A stretch of DNA of 64,000 nucleotides, from contig NZ_CP054861.1 of assembly GCF_013459645.1 (NCBI RefSeq), positions 4,452,001-4,516,000 of the forward strand, written 5' to 3'. Below, in pieces: positions 1 to 9,539 of the stretch. The stretch's first letter is position 1. Every line of letters starts with the position of its first letter. Below the pieces are notes generated by a model. The model did not search any database, was not told where the DNA came from, and saw only the letters and a program-made list of their open reading frames with translations. The stretch is from Martelella sp. NC20 (GTDB lineage: Bacteria > Pseudomonadota > Alphaproteobacteria > Rhizobiales > Rhizobiaceae). The position numbers and the translations under genes were made by a program.

Positions 1-519
1 CAGAAGACCTGGGTGCGGTCCGGCGAACTCGTCAACGGCTGGAGGATCAACCTGACGGGGATCGGAAGCTACGGTTCCGACTACATGCATCGCGCCGGCG
101 TCGCCTTTGGCGGGCTTGCCGCCAACAAGCCGGTCGACGCCGTCTATCCGAGCGCATTCGTGGATGCCGACGGCAATCCATTCGACAGCTCCAAGGACTA
201 TGTTCTGCATTTCGACAAGGGCGCGGCCCCGCCGGCCCGCGCGTTCTGGTCGGTGACGCTCTACAATCAGGACCAGTTCTTCGCCAAGAACCCGATCGAC
301 CGCTACTCGCTCGGCAGCAACAGCGCGCTCAAGGAGAACGCTGACGGATCGATCGACATCTACATCCAGCGGGAATCGCCCGGCAAGGACAGGCAAGCCA
401 ACTGGCTGCCCGCGCCGGAGAGCGGCCATTTCAGCCTGACGATGCGGATCTACTGGCCGGAACTCTCCGTCCTCAGCGGCACCTGGAGCCCGCCGCCGGT
501 CGAACGCGCCCACAACTGA
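1..519 (+). CDS. DUF1214 (DUF1254/DUF1214 family) protein, C-terminal part
   Basis: The reading frame is open from the first base of the window and stops at 517-519, so only the C-terminal 172 codons are present and the true start lies outside. The visible part has the features of the DUF1214 domain: a WSVTLYN segment near the middle, followed by the motif NWLPAPESG and an RIYWPELS-type ending. Proteins of this family are usually secreted or periplasmic and have no settled biochemical role. A 12-bp perfect stem follows 14 bases after the stop. The family call is good; the function is unknown. Confidence 0.85.
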   Translation, partial: QKTWVRSGELVNGWRINLTGIGSYGSDYMHRAGVAFGGLAANKPVDAVYPSAFVDADGNPFDSSKDYVLHFDKGAAPPARAFWSVTLYNQDQFFAKNPIDRYSLGSNSALKENADGSIDIYIQRESPGKDRQANWLPAPESGHFSLTMRIYWPELSVLSGTWSPPPVERAHN

Positions 520-533
520 TAGCAACAGAAACA

Positions 534-562
534 GGACGGCGCCTTGTTAAAAGGCGCCGTCC
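534..562 (+). terminator. Hairpin terminator after the DUF1214 gene
   Basis: GGACGGCGCCTT (534-545) pairs perfectly with AAGGCGCCGTCC (551-562) around the loop GTTAA. It starts 14 bases after the stop codon of the upstream gene. No long T run follows, so it may end transcription weakly or act as a 3' stabiliser. Confidence 0.55.
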
Positions 563-629
563 CGCGTCTGTTTGCGGCACAGCCGGCGCTGGTGCCGGCC
601 GGCGCCTGTTCAAGGTGTGACCGGGCCGG

Positions 630-896
630 TCAGGCCCGGGAAATCTCCGCCCGCAGCGCCGCGCACTCCTCCGCAAAGCGCCCCGTCGCAACCGGCCTGC
701 CAGACCGCCGGTACCAGTAACCGGCGTTGCCGTCATCGCCCTCGATCCGGTGGCAGAGCGCATGGGCGGCATCGAACAGGCTTTCGCCCTCGTGGTGCTG
801 GCACAGGTCATGGACCGCCTCCCATGCGGGCCCCTTGGTGAAGCCGGCATCGGCGAGTTTTTCCAAGGCCGCGCCAAGTGCTGCTTGATCGGTCAA
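630..896 (-). CDS. Small conserved hypothetical protein (88 aa)
   Basis: I do not recognise a named family. The frame encodes an 88-residue soluble, acidic protein with the sequence GYWYRRSGRP in its second half and no membrane segment or signal peptide. The start is set by the Shine-Dalgarno sequence: GGGAGG precedes a TTG codon at 894-896 at normal spacing, and no ATG lies in frame upstream before the stop at 915-917. Two alternative frames over the same stretch lack such a signal and have less natural composition. It stands alone, facing the DUF1214 gene. The gene is probably real; the function is unknown. Confidence 0.6.
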   Translation of the reverse strand: MTDQAALGAALEKLADAGFTKGPAWEAVHDLCQHHEGESLFDAAHALCHRIEGDDGNAGYWYRRSGRPVATGRFAEECAALRAEISRA

Positions 897-1010
897 TTCT
901 TCATCCTCCCGGCATTATCCTCCACCGAATTTGGCGCGCTTTCGCTCCGGACGCAACCGCCGGAGGGGTCGGAGCGGTCAGCAGGCAGAAAAGTCCCTCC
1001 CAAGCCACTC

Positions 1011-1122
1011 CGTCATGCCGGCCGTGAGCCGGCATCCAGGGCCGCTTGTGGTGATTTCAGACAAGAGCTTTGCGCGCAAGGACCCGGCACTTGCTGGACC
1101 CCGGATCAAGTCCGGGGTGACG
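1011..1122. repeat. MITE/REP-like intergenic element, copy 1
   Basis: The element begins CGTCATGCCGGCCGTGAGCC and ends GGATCAAGTCCGGGGTGACG, so the ends are imperfect inverted repeats of about 30 bp around an unrelated core of about 50 bp. A second copy with the same ends and a different core is at 34705-34820. Elements with these ends are widespread in intergenic DNA of alphaproteobacteria. No coding capacity is seen. Confidence 0.75.
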
Positions 1123-1197
1123 ACGGAAAGGGATGCGGCTCCGTGACCGCCTATACCAAGGCGCGAAGATGCTGACGCATCCCCGCCTTGAAGGAAT

Positions 1198-1277
1198 TGC
1201 GAATTTCCCAATTGTCCTGGTGACTTGGGAATTCGCAAACGGAATATCAACGGTCATTTTCAATGACCGTTGATATT
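1198..1277. repeat. Two adjacent inverted repeats in the serA 3' intergenic region
   Basis: The first dyad pairs 1198-1210 with 1226-1237 (TGCGAATTTCCCA against TGGGAATTCGCA, one unpaired base). The second is a perfect 16-bp inverted repeat, AATATCAACGGTCATT (1243-1258) against its complement at 1262-1277, with only TTC between. Neither is followed by a T run, so they do not look like simple terminators. The 897-1348 gap holds nothing else except the MITE-like element and the candidate serA terminator. Confidence 0.7.
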
Positions 1278-1280
1278 ACG

Positions 1281-1328
1281 CGGTTTGTCAACAAACCGAG
1301 CCCGGCGCCCGTTTCGGGAGGCCGGGCT
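1281..1328 (-). terminator. serA: Candidate serA terminator hairpins
   Basis: Read on the minus strand after the serA stop, AGCCCGGC (complement of 1321-1328) pairs with GCCGGGCT (complement of 1299-1306), with an inner CCCG/CGGG pair. A second small hairpin, CGGTTTG/CAAACCG, lies at 1281-1298. The T content after the stem is low, so the call is tentative. Confidence 0.35.
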
Positions 1329-1348
1329 GTCTTGTCGCGGAAACCGCC

Positions 1349-2944
1349 TTATTCGACGGCGAATTCCAGCGGCTTTGCCTGCTTGATCGCCGGATGGGCC
1401 AGCAGCTTGTCGAGAACCTCCTGCTTCGGCTCCTCGTCAACGTAAAGCAGCGCGATCGCATCGCCGCCCTGATTGTCGCGACCGAGCTGGAAGTTGGCGA
1501 TATTGACGCCGGCATCGCCGAGCGTCGAGCCCATGAAACCGATCATGCCGGGCACGTCGGTATTGGCGATGTAGATCATGTGGCGGCCGACATCGGCATC
1601 CATGTTGATGCCCTTGATCTGGATGAAGCGCGGCTTGCCATCGGAAAACACCGTGCCGGCGACAGAACGGGTCTGCTTCTCGGTGGTGATCGTCAGCTTG
1701 ATATACCCATCGTAAACGCCCGACTTGTCGCGCCGGGCTTCCTGCAGGATGATGCCCTTGTCCTTCACCATGATCGGCGCCGATACCATGTTGACGTCGG
1801 CCACGACCGGGCGCAGCAGGCCGGCCAGCAGCGCGCTGGTCAGCGCCGTGGTGTTCATGTCGGCGAAGACGCCGTCATAAAGCACTTCGACTTCCTTGAT
1901 CGGGCTCTCGGTCACCTGGCCGGCAAAACCGCCGAGCACTTCGGCAAGCTTGATCACAGGCTTCAGGCGCGGCGCTTCGTCGGCCGAGATCGAGGGCATG
2001 TTGATGGCGTTGGTGACAGCGCCCTTCAGCAGGTAGTCCGACATCTGGTCGGCAACCTGAAGCGCCACATTTTCCTGCGCTTCCGACGTCGAAGCGCCGA
2101 GATGCGGGGTGCAGACGACATTGTCGAGGCCGAACAGCGGGCTGTCGGTCGCGGGCTCGGTCTCGAACACGTCGAATCCTGCACCGGCGACATGACCGGA
2201 CTTGATCGCTTCTGCGAGCGCCGCCTCATCGACAAGACCGCCACGGGCGCAGTTGATGATGCGTACGCCCTTTTTGGTCTTGGCCAGCGCCTCGGCGTTC
2301 AGGATGCCGCGGGTCTTGTCGGTCATCGGAACGTGCAGGGTGATGAAGTCGGCCTTGGCCAGAAGCTCGTCGAGTTCGACCTTGGTGACGCCCATCTTCT
2401 CGGCCTTGTCCTGCGACAGGAAGGGGTCGTAGGCGATGACGTTCATCTTCAGGCCGAGCGCGCGGTTGCAGACGATCGAGCCGATATTGCCGGCGCCGAT
2501 GACGCCGAGCGTCTTGCCGGTGATCTCGACGCCCATGAATTTCGACTTCTCCCATTTGCCGGCCTGGGTCGAGGCGTCGGCGGCGGGGATCTGGCGGGCA
2601 ACCGCCAGCATCAGGGAAATTGCATGTTCGGCGGTGGTGATCGAGTTGCCGAAAGGCGTGTTCATGACGATGATGCCGCGGCGCGAGGCGGCCGGGATAT
2701 CGACATTGTCGACGCCGATGCCGGCGCGGCCGATGACCTTCAGATTGGTCGCCGCCTCGATCAGCTTTTCGGTCGCCTTGGTGGCCGAGCGGATCGCGAG
2801 GCCATCATACTGGCCGATGATCTCGAGCAGCTTTTCCTTGTCCTTGCCGAGCTTCGGCTGGAAATCGACGTCAATGCCGCGATCCTTGAAAATCTGCACG
2901 GCAGCTTCCGACAGCGCGTCGGATACGAGTACGCGAGGTGCCAT
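1349..2944 (-). CDS. serA: D-3-phosphoglycerate dehydrogenase
   Basis: SerA oxidises 3-phosphoglycerate to 3-phosphohydroxypyruvate with NAD+, the first step of serine synthesis in the cytoplasm. The 531-residue protein is the long form. The NAD-binding GAGNIG is at about residues 150-155. The catalytic residues are Arg in CARGGLVDE (about 234), Glu in ETEP (about 263) and His in TPHLGAS (about 281). An intervening (ASB-type) domain and a C-terminal ACT domain that can bind serine follow. The start at 2942-2944 (MAPRVLVSD) is chosen because AAGGAGG lies just upstream; a longer frame reaching 2998 has no such signal. It lies 83 bases downstream of serC on the same strand, so the two are probably co-transcribed. 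Confidence 0.97.
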   Translation of the reverse strand: MAPRVLVSDALSEAAVQIFKDRGIDVDFQPKLGKDKEKLLEIIGQYDGLAIRSATKATEKLIEAATNLKVIGRAGIGVDNVDIPAASRRGIIVMNTPFGNSITTAEHAISLMLAVARQIPAADASTQAGKWEKSKFMGVEITGKTLGVIGAGNIGSIVCNRALGLKMNVIAYDPFLSQDKAEKMGVTKVELDELLAKADFITLHVPMTDKTRGILNAEALAKTKKGVRIINCARGGLVDEAALAEAIKSGHVAGAGFDVFETEPATDSPLFGLDNVVCTPHLGASTSEAQENVALQVADQMSDYLLKGAVTNAINMPSISADEAPRLKPVIKLAEVLGGFAGQVTESPIKEVEVLYDGVFADMNTTALTSALLAGLLRPVVADVNMVSAPIMVKDKGIILQEARRDKSGVYDGYIKLTITTEKQTRSVAGTVFSDGKPRFIQIKGINMDADVGRHMIYIANTDVPGMIGFMGSTLGDAGVNIANFQLGRDNQGGDAIALLYVDEEPKQEVLDKLLAHPAIKQAKPLEFAVE

Positions 2945-3027
2945 GATGGCCTCCTTCAAAAAGAATTTAAGTCGGGAATGATCGGCCCGCGCCTTCACCC
3001 AAAGGGTGGCGCGAGCCCTCGCCTCGC

Positions 3028-4197
3028 CTAGGCCGCGAGCTTGGCTCTTTCCGCCTGGAAGGCCCAGTCGAGCCAGACCATCAGCGCTTCCATATCGGCG
3101 GTCTCGACCGTGGACCCCGCCCAGATGCGAAGGCCCGACGGCGCATCGCGATAGGCGCCGATGTCATAGGCGACGTCTTCCTTGTCGAGCGCGGACACGA
3201 TCGCCTTGGCAAAGGCAGCCTGCCCGGCGTCATCAAGCGCCAGAACGGCCGGATCGACGATCTTGAGGCAGACGGAGGTGTTGGAGCGCGTCTCGGCCAC
3301 CTCGGCGAGGTTCTCGATCCAGTCATTGTTCTCGACGAAATCGAAGATCACCCTGGCATTGGCATCGGCCCGCGTCATCAGGCCCTCAAGCCCGCCGACC
3401 TGCTTTGCCCATTTCAGCGCATCGAGATAGTCCTCGACGCAGAGCATGGACGGCGTGTTGATGGTTTCGCCGACGAAAATGCCCTCGATCAGCTTGCCGC
3501 CCTTGGTCATGCGGAAAATCTTCGGCAACGGCCATGCCGGCGTGTAGCTTTCCAGCCGCTCGACCGCGCGCGGGCTGAGGATCAGGACGCCATGGCCGCC
3601 CTCTCCGCCCAGCACCTTTTGCCATGAGTAGGTGACGACATCGAGCTTGTTGAAATCGAGGTCCTGCGCAAACACGGCAGAGGTCGCGTCGCAGATCGTC
3701 AAGCCCTTGCGGTCATAGGGAATGAAATCGGCATTCGGAACCCTGACACCGGAGGTGGTGCCGTTCCAGGTGAACACTACGTCATTGTCGAAATTCACCG
3801 TGGAAAGGTCGGGGAGCCGGCCGTAGGGCGCTTCGATCTTGCGCGCATCCTTCAGCTTGAGCTGCTTGATGACATCGGTCACCCAGCCCGAACCGAAGCT
3901 TTCCCAGGCGAGCATGTCGACGCCGCGTTCGCCAAGCAGCGACCACAGCGCCATCTCGACGGCGCCGGTATCGGACGCCGGCACGATGGCGATGCGGTAA
4001 TCGCCGGGAACGCCGAGGATCTCGCGGGTAAGGTCGATCGCTTCCTTGAGCTTCGCCTTGCCGATTTTAGCGCGGTGGGAACGGCCAAGCGGCGCATCAT
4101 TGAGCGCTTCGGGCGTCCAGCCAGGACGCTTCGCACAGGGGCCGGAAGAAAAGCGGGGATTGACCGGACGGAGGTCCGGCTTGGTCATGTCAGTCAT
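3028..4197 (-). CDS. serC: Phosphoserine aminotransferase
   Basis: SerC is the pyridoxal-phosphate enzyme that transfers an amino group from glutamate to 3-phosphohydroxypyruvate to give phosphoserine, the step after SerA. The 389-residue protein fits the alphaproteobacterial SerC subtype, with an N-terminal [17 protein letters not shown] segment and the PLP lysine in [19 protein letters not shown] precedes the ATG at 4195-4197. A second ATG three codons later could also be used. serC is the first gene of a serC-serA unit. Its upstream region has a recognisable promoter and a two-hairpin leader, described separately. Confidence 0.97.
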   Translation of the reverse strand: MTDMTKPDLRPVNPRFSSGPCAKRPGWTPEALNDAPLGRSHRAKIGKAKLKEAIDLTREILGVPGDYRIAIVPASDTGAVEMALWSLLGERGVDMLAWESFGSGWVTDVIKQLKLKDARKIEAPYGRLPDLSTVNFDNDVVFTWNGTTSGVRVPNADFIPYDRKGLTICDATSAVFAQDLDFNKLDVVTYSWQKVLGGEGGHGVLILSPRAVERLESYTPAWPLPKIFRMTKGGKLIEGIFVGETINTPSMLCVEDYLDALKWAKQVGGLEGLMTRADANARVIFDFVENNDWIENLAEVAETRSNTSVCLKIVDPAVLALDDAGQAAFAKAIVSALDKEDVAYDIGAYRDAPSGLRIWAGSTVETADMEALMVWLDWAFQAERAKLAA

Positions 4198-4250
4198 CGT
4201 CTACCCTTTCAGATAGTGGCCTCTCGTTGGGGAGAGGTGTCCCGCCGTCG
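4198..4250 (-). promoter_or_regulatory. serC: Candidate serC-motif RNA leader
   Basis: Between the predicted transcription start and the serC ATG the minus strand forms two tandem hairpins. The first is CCTCTC/GAGAGG (4220-4237). The second is CTATC/GGTAG (4201-4216), and its loop and 3' arm contain the serC Shine-Dalgarno AAAGGG. A conserved serC RNA motif of about this size has been described from comparative genomics in alphaproteobacteria, always upstream of serC-serA operons. Position, strand, size and layout agree with it. I matched it by layout, not by a covariance model. Pairing of the ribosome site suggests translational control. Confidence 0.6.
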
Positions 4251-4279
4251 GATATATTTGAGGTGGGGTCGCTTGGCAA
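4251..4279 (-). promoter_or_regulatory. serC: serC promoter candidate
   Basis: On the minus strand TTGCCA (4274-4279) and TATATC (4251-4256) are separated by exactly 17 bases. This is a good sigma-70-type promoter whose start would fall just before the two-hairpin leader. Confidence 0.55.
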
Positions 4280-4387
4280 GCGAAATAATTATGACTGCAC
4301 GGATGCAAGAAAATGGGGTTTTCGGCAGACCTTGCCGACTTCCAGACGACCTAGTGCCGGGATGACATCCACGGCATCTCAGTCGTC

Positions 4388-4524
4388 AATCTCCCCCCTT
4401 GAGGGGGAGATGTCGCGAAAGCGACAGAGAGGGGTATGGGCACAAGCCGCAAACGCCGTGCTCAGGGAAAGGGTTCACCCCTCTCTGCCCCTGTCGGGGC
4501 ATCTCTCCCTCAAGGGGAGAGATT
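4388..4524. repeat. RIME-like intergenic element, copy 1
   Basis: A 137-bp element bounded by AATCTCCCCCCTTGAGGGGG and CTCAAGGGGAGAGATT. It contains internal palindromes around TGTCGCGAAAGCGACA and GCCCCTGTCGGGGC. It is nearly identical to 19955-20092, and a larger relative is at 28056-28307. It resembles the Rhizobium intergenic mosaic elements. It fills most of the 4280-4564 gap between the serC promoter and the end of glmM; nothing else is seen there. Confidence 0.8.
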
Positions 4525-4564
4525 ATGGGCTTCGACGTTCAACCAAAACTGCCGCGCAGCCGCC

Positions 4565-5923
4565 TCAGGCCGCAGTGCGCACACTCGCGATGACATCGAT
4601 GAGACCGGAGACCACGCGTTCGACCTGGGCCGGATCGTCGCCTTCGGCCATCACGCGGATCAGCGGTTCGGTGCCCGAGGGGCGGATCACCAGGCGGCCC
4701 CGGCCCTTCAGTTCGGCCTCGGCATCGGCGACCGCCTTCTTGACATTGCCGTCTTCCAGGGGTGCCGCGCCGGCTGAAATGCGGACGTTGCGCAGAAGCT
4801 GCGGCACAGGCTCGAACTTGCGGCAGACTTCGCTGACGGGCTTGCCCGCGCGTTTGACGGCGGCCAGCACCTGCAACGCGGCCACCAGCCCGTCGCCGGT
4901 CGTGCCGAAATCGGACAAAACGATATGGCCGGACTGCTCGCCACCGACATTATAGCCGTTCTTGCGCATATGCTCGACGACGTAGCGGTCGCCGACCTTG
5001 GTGCGCACCAGATCCAGGTTCATCCCGTTCAGGTGTCGCTCGAGGCCGAGATTGGACATCACCGTCGCGACAACGCCGCCGCCCTTCAATTCCTTGTCCT
5101 CGACCAAATTGCCGGCGATCACGGCCATGAGCTGGTCGCCATCGATGACGCTGCCCTGCTCATCGACGATGATGACGCGGTCGGCATCGCCATCGAGCGC
5201 GATGCCGATATCGGCGCGCACCTCATGCACCTTTTCCTGCAGGGTCCTGGGATAGGTGGAACCGCATTCCTTGTTGATGTTGAGGCCGTCCGGCTCCGTG
5301 CCGATCGCGACCACATCGGCGCCGAGTTCCCACAGCGCCGTCGGCGCGGCCTTGTAGGCGGCGCCATTGGCGCAATCGACCACGACCCTCAGGCCGTGAA
5401 GCGTGACATCGCGCGGCAGGGTGCGCTTGACGAATTCGATATAGCGATAAATGTCGCCGTCGACGCGGCTCGCGCGGCCGATCTCGTTGGAGCGGGCAAG
5501 CTGGGCGTGAAAATTGTCGCGATCGAGCAGCGCTTCGATCCGCGCCTCGATCTCGTCGGACATCTTGTAGCCGTCGGGGCCGAAAAGCTTGATGCCGTTA
5601 TCGGCGAAGGGATTGTGCGAGGCCGAGATCATCACGCCGACATCGGCGCGCAGCGACCGCGTCAGCATGGCGACGGCAGGCGTCGGGATCGGGCCGAGCA
5701 GATAGACGTTGAGGCCGGCGGCCGTAAAGCCCGCCACCAGCGCATTTTCCAGCATATAGCCGGAAAGCCGGGTATCCTTGCCGATCACCACCCGGTGGGT
5801 GTGGTCGCCGCGCCGAAAGATCGTGCCGACCGCGATCCCCACGCGCATCGCCAGATCCGGCGTCATCGGAAAAACATTCGACTGACCGCGAATACCATCG
5901 GTACCGAAATATTTACGTGTCAT
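4565..5923 (-). CDS. glmM: Phosphoglucosamine mutase
   Basis: GlmM interconverts glucosamine-6-phosphate and glucosamine-1-phosphate, feeding UDP-GlcNAc for peptidoglycan and lipid A. The 452-residue protein starts with the family signature [11 protein letters not shown]. The active-site phosphoserine is in ISASHNP (Ser about 102), the Mg-binding loop is DGDADR and the C-terminal phosphate loop is [10 protein letters not shown]. The start at 5921-5923 is chosen because the protein then begins [10 protein letters not shown] and a GAGGA site lies upstream; a 13-codon longer frame is less likely. It follows ftsH on the same strand, the usual order in rhizobia, but the ftsH terminator lies between, so it may have its own promoter in 5924-6123. 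Confidence 0.97.
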   Translation of the reverse strand: MTRKYFGTDGIRGQSNVFPMTPDLAMRVGIAVGTIFRRGDHTHRVVIGKDTRLSGYMLENALVAGFTAAGLNVYLLGPIPTPAVAMLTRSLRADVGVMISASHNPFADNGIKLFGPDGYKMSDEIEARIEALLDRDNFHAQLARSNEIGRASRVDGDIYRYIEFVKRTLPRDVTLHGLRVVVDCANGAAYKAAPTALWELGADVVAIGTEPDGLNINKECGSTYPRTLQEKVHEVRADIGIALDGDADRVIIVDEQGSVIDGDQLMAVIAGNLVEDKELKGGGVVATVMSNLGLERHLNGMNLDLVRTKVGDRYVVEHMRKNGYNVGGEQSGHIVLSDFGTTGDGLVAALQVLAAVKRAGKPVSEVCRKFEPVPQLLRNVRISAGAAPLEDGNVKKAVADAEAELKGRGRLVIRPSGTEPLIRVMAEGDDPAQVERVVSGLIDVIASVRTAA

Positions 5924-6123
5924 GGCAATCCTCTTCAGCGCCGCGCGCGCCGCGTCGCCCAAAGTTAAAAAATCCAGTCGAGGGTTTCTTCGCAGATTAT
6001 CGCCCTCAGGGCACTTAAAATAACGTCAACACCGCTAACATGGCGTTACCGTGGCTGCGTTCACAAGGAGGCGCCAAGGTTTTCAAACAACCGGGCACCT
6101 GGCCGCCACCGCCGTTAGCCCAC

Positions 6124-6154
6124 AAAAAAACCGCCGGTCGAAGCCGGCGGTTTT
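6124..6154 (-). terminator. ftsH: ftsH rho-independent terminator
   Basis: CCGCCGG and CCGGCGG (6131-6137 and 6144-6150) form the stem. On the minus strand a run of seven T follows, directly after the ftsH stop at 6159. Confidence 0.9.
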
Positions 6155-6158
6155 CTGA

Positions 6159-8099
6159 TCAGTTGGTCTGCGGTTCGAACCCGTCGCCCTTGCCGTCGGC
6201 CGGCGCGGGCGCGTCTTTCTTCGGGCCCATGGAGGGCACCGCGGAACCGCGCGAGGGGGGCGTGTCGTCGCCGAGATCGCGCGCGGGCTTTTCGCCCCTC
6301 AGGATCGCCTTGATCTCGTCGCCGGACAGCGTCTCGTATTCAAGCAGGCCTTCGGCAAGCTGAATGAAACCCTCCCGGTTCTCGGTCAGTATCCGCGTCG
6401 CCTCGACATAGGCCTCGTCGATCAGACGGCGGACTTCGCTGTCGATCTTCTGGGCGGTCGCCTCGGAGACGTTCTTGCTCTGGGATACCGAATGACCGAG
6501 GAAGACTTCCTGCTGGTTTTCGCCATAGGAGACATGTCCGAGTTCATCGGAAAAGCCCCATTGCGTCACCATCGCCCGGGCAAGCTTGGTGGCCTGCTCG
6601 ATATCGGAGGAGGCGCCGGAGGTGATGTTCTCCTTGCCGAAGGTCAGTTCCTCGGCGACGCGGCCGCCCATCATGATGGCGAGGCGCGAGATCATCCACT
6701 TGTAGCTCATCGAGTAGCGGTCGCCCTCGGGAAGCTGCATGACCATGCCGAGCGCACGGCCGCGCGGGATGATCGTGGCCTTGTGGACCGGGTCGGCGAC
6801 GGGCACCTTCATGGCGACGATCGCATGGCCGGCCTCGTGATAGGCCGTCAGCTTCTTCTCCGCCTCGGTCATCGCGGTGGAGCGCCGCTCGGCGCCCATC
6901 ATAATCTTGTCCTTGGCGTCCTCGAATTCGGCCATGGTGACCAGACGCTTGTTGCGCCTTGCCGCCATCAGCGCCGCCTCGTTGACGAGGTTCATCAGGT
7001 CCGCGCCCGAAAAGCCGGGCGTGCCGCGGGCGACGATCTTGAGATCGACATTCGGGGCAAGCGGCGTGTTGCGTGCATGCACCTTCAGGATGCGCTCGCG
7101 GCCGACGATATCCGGATTCGGCACCACGACCTGACGGTCGAAACGGCCGGGACGCAGAAGCGCGGGATCGAGAACGTCGGGGCGGTTGGTGGCCGCGATC
7201 AGGATAACGCCCTCGTTTGCCTCGAAGCCGTCCATCTCGACCAGCAACTGGTTCAGCGTCTGCTCGCGCTCGTCATTGCCGCCGCCGAGACCGGCGCCGC
7301 GATGGCGGCCGACCGCATCGATTTCATCGATGAAGATGATGCATGGGGCGTTCTTCTTGGCCTGTTCGAACATGTCGCGCACACGGGATGCGCCGACGCC
7401 GACGAACATTTCCACGAAGTCGGAGCCCGAAATCGTGAAGAACGGCACATTGGCCTCGCCGGCAACGGAGCGCGCCAGCAGCGTTTTACCGGTGCCCGGA
7501 GGGCCGACCAGCAGCACGCCGCGCGGAATACGGCCGCCGAGGCGCTGGAACTTCTGCGGATCGCGCAGGAATTCGACGATTTCCTCGAGGTCCTGCTTGG
7601 CCTCGTCGACGCCGGCAACGTCATCAAAGGTGACGCGGCCATTGGCCTCGGTCAGAAGCTTGGCCTTGGACTTGCCGAAACCCATCGCCCCGCGCGAGCC
7701 GCCCTGCATCTGGCGCATGAAGAACAGCCACACGCCAAGGATCAGCAGCATCGGCAACAGCGTGCCGACATAGCTCAGGATACCGCCGGAGCCATCGCTC
7801 ACGGGCTTGGCATCCACTTTCACATTGGCGTTTTCCAGCTTGGTCAGCAGGGATTCGTCGATGACCGGAGCATAGGTATGGAATGCCGATCCAGCGCCGC
7901 CGGAATAGGTGCCGGTAATGGTGTTGCCGGTAATGGTCACATCCTTGACCTTGCCGGAATCGACATCGCTGACGAATTGCGAATAGGCCACCTGGGTCGC
8001 GCCATTATGCGACGGCGTCGACTGGAACATGCTGAACAGCGCGACCAGCAGCAACGCGATTATGGCCCACAGCGCAATATTGCGTAAGTTTGGGTTCAT
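6159..8099 (-). CDS. ftsH: ATP-dependent zinc metalloprotease FtsH
   Basis: FtsH is the membrane-anchored AAA protease that degrades misassembled membrane proteins and short-lived cytoplasmic regulators. The 646-residue protein has transmembrane segments at about residues 8-24 and 107-128, flanking a periplasmic domain. Walker A GPPGTGKT is at about 199-206, Walker B IIFIDEID at 254-261, the second region of homology is near [16 protein letters not shown], and the zinc site HEAGH is at 421-425. The start at 8097-8099 (MNPNLRN) places the first membrane helix at the N terminus, as in the family; a 27-codon extension upstream is not supported. It follows tilS with a gap of about 105 bases. Confidence 0.98.
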   Translation of the reverse strand: MNPNLRNIALWAIIALLLVALFSMFQSTPSHNGATQVAYSQFVSDVDSGKVKDVTITGNTITGTYSGGAGSAFHTYAPVIDESLLTKLENANVKVDAKPVSDGSGGILSYVGTLLPMLLILGVWLFFMRQMQGGSRGAMGFGKSKAKLLTEANGRVTFDDVAGVDEAKQDLEEIVEFLRDPQKFQRLGGRIPRGVLLVGPPGTGKTLLARSVAGEANVPFFTISGSDFVEMFVGVGASRVRDMFEQAKKNAPCIIFIDEIDAVGRHRGAGLGGGNDEREQTLNQLLVEMDGFEANEGVILIAATNRPDVLDPALLRPGRFDRQVVVPNPDIVGRERILKVHARNTPLAPNVDLKIVARGTPGFSGADLMNLVNEAALMAARRNKRLVTMAEFEDAKDKIMMGAERRSTAMTEAEKKLTAYHEAGHAIVAMKVPVADPVHKATIIPRGRALGMVMQLPEGDRYSMSYKWMISRLAIMMGGRVAEELTFGKENITSGASSDIEQATKLARAMVTQWGFSDELGHVSYGENQQEVFLGHSVSQSKNVSEATAQKIDSEVRRLIDEAYVEATRILTENREGFIQLAEGLLEYETLSGDEIKAILRGEKPARDLGDDTPPSRGSAVPSMGPKKDAPAPADGKGDGFEPQTN

Positions 8100-8204
8100 C
8101 AAAATCCCCGAAATCGTATAATCGGCACGGTGGTGCCGCTGAGTTACGCCTAACATAGGGTCGGCGTCACGTCTTGCCAAGACAAGCGCATCCCAAGTTT
8201 AATA

Positions 8205-9539
8205 TTAACCGCTGAAATATGCAGGCGCGGGAAATGGCGAAATGCCGAAAGCGGCCGCCAGCCGGTTGGCCAGCGCCAGATCGAAGCCGGGCAGATAGCG
8301 CTGATAAGGCGACAGGATACGGCTGATCCCGACACTTTCCGGCAACGCTCCCTGCCTCACGCAAGGCGCAGTTGCGCGCGCGAGCTTCGACAGGCGGGGA
8401 GGAAGCGCGGCAAAGGTCTGCACGGGCCCGGCATCAGTTCCGGCCGGGCCGATGACCAGCATCGCGTCGGAGCGGTTTTCGATCCGCCACCGCCCGTCCC
8501 AGACAGCCGCCGTTTGCGCGGAAATTTCGAGGTGGCGGAGACCGCGCTGCTCGCGCAGTATCAACAGACGCTCGCGCTGGCGCTCGAACAGGCACCGCCC
8601 CGCCGTCATTCGCGCGCCATGCCGGGCCTCGGCCAGATTGAGGATATCGGCAAGCGCCGCTTTTCCCGGCCCGTGGGTCTCGCCGCCGATGACAGCCGCC
8701 AGCACATTCAGCAGATAGCGGGCGGCGTCCGGGTTTCGAGCAAGCGGCTCCAGATCGATTTCCGCCACCGCCGCGCCATGGATGCGCACCGAGGAAGCCA
8801 GAATGGCGGCAGCGGCTTCGGACAGGCGCGCCCGCATATGACCCGCCATCACCGCCTCCGCGCCAAGCGCCGAGACCGCGCCGCCAAGGGACCGGCGCAC
8901 GCGGACCCGTTCGTAACGCGGGTTTGCATTGGAGGGATCGTCGAACCAGACGATGCCGCGCGCAACAAGAAGATCACGAATCGACTGGCGGGAAACGGAC
9001 AGAAACGGCCGCGCCACCCAGACGCGGCCCATCACCAGCGTTTCCGCCGCCATGCCGGAAACAGGCGGATCGGGGTTGCGGGCCTTGCGCATTTCAAGCG
9101 TCTCGGCCTGATCGTCCAGCGTGTGGGCAACGGCGATCACATCCGCGCCGATCCGGGCGGCGTGGTCGGCGAGCAAACGGTAGCGGGCGTCCCGCGCTGC
9201 CGCCATCAGCCCCGTCGCCGGCTTTTCGCCGCGCCAGGCAAGCGTTTGATGCGCAATCCCGCGATCGACGCAGAAGCGCGCGACCGTGGCCGCCTCATCG
9301 GCCGATTCTACGCGCAAGCCGTGGTCGACCGTGGCGGCCGAAATCATAATATCGCGGCGGGCGCATTGCTCGGCGGCCTCGGCGAGCGCCGCCAGCAGAC
9401 CAAGCGAATCGCTGCCGCCGGAGACCGCCGCCATTACATGACAGCCCGCTTTAAGCCGCTTCACGAAGGCGGATGCGGCATCGAGAACGGTCTCGTACCC
9501 GGAAATTGTCTGTGTTCTGGCTGACGGCGGCGTCAGCAT
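8205..9539 (-). CDS. tilS: tRNA(Ile)-lysidine synthase
   Basis: TilS attaches lysine to C34 of the tRNA-Ile CAU anticodon, changing its reading from AUG to AUA. The PP-loop ATPase motif SGGSDS is at residues 40-45, and an N-type ATPase domain with AHTLDDQAET follows. The 444-residue length is typical. Its ATG overlaps the stop of the preceding gene in the sequence ATGCTGA (9533-9539), which implies translational coupling to cpoB. The tilS-ftsH order is conserved in many bacteria. Confidence 0.95.
   Translation of the reverse strand: MLTPPSARTQTISGYETVLDAASAFVKRLKAGCHVMAAVSGGSDSLGLLAALAEAAEQCARRDIMISAATVDHGLRVESADEAATVARFCVDRGIAHQTLAWRGEKPATGLMAAARDARYRLLADHAARIGADVIAVAHTLDDQAETLEMRKARNPDPPVSGMAAETLVMGRVWVARPFLSVSRQSIRDLLVARGIVWFDDPSNANPRYERVRVRRSLGGAVSALGAEAVMAGHMRARLSEAAAAILASSVRIHGAAVAEIDLEPLARNPDAARYLLNVLAAVIGGETHGPGKAALADILNLAEARHGARMTAGRCLFERQRERLLILREQRGLRHLEISAQTAAVWDGRWRIENRSDAMLVIGPAGTDAGPVQTFAALPPRLSKLARATAPCVRQGALPESVGISRILSPYQRYLPGFDLALANRLAAAFGISPFPAPAYFSG

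Noticed and set aside
1243-1277. The 16-base inverted repeat as an integrase attachment site
   Set aside because: No integrase, tRNA gene or duplicated core is present in the window.
6170-6185. The string GGTTCGAACCC, resembling a tRNA T-loop
   Set aside because: It lies within the last codons of ftsH (GFEPQTN), no acceptor or anticodon stem surrounds it, and the frame is clearly coding.
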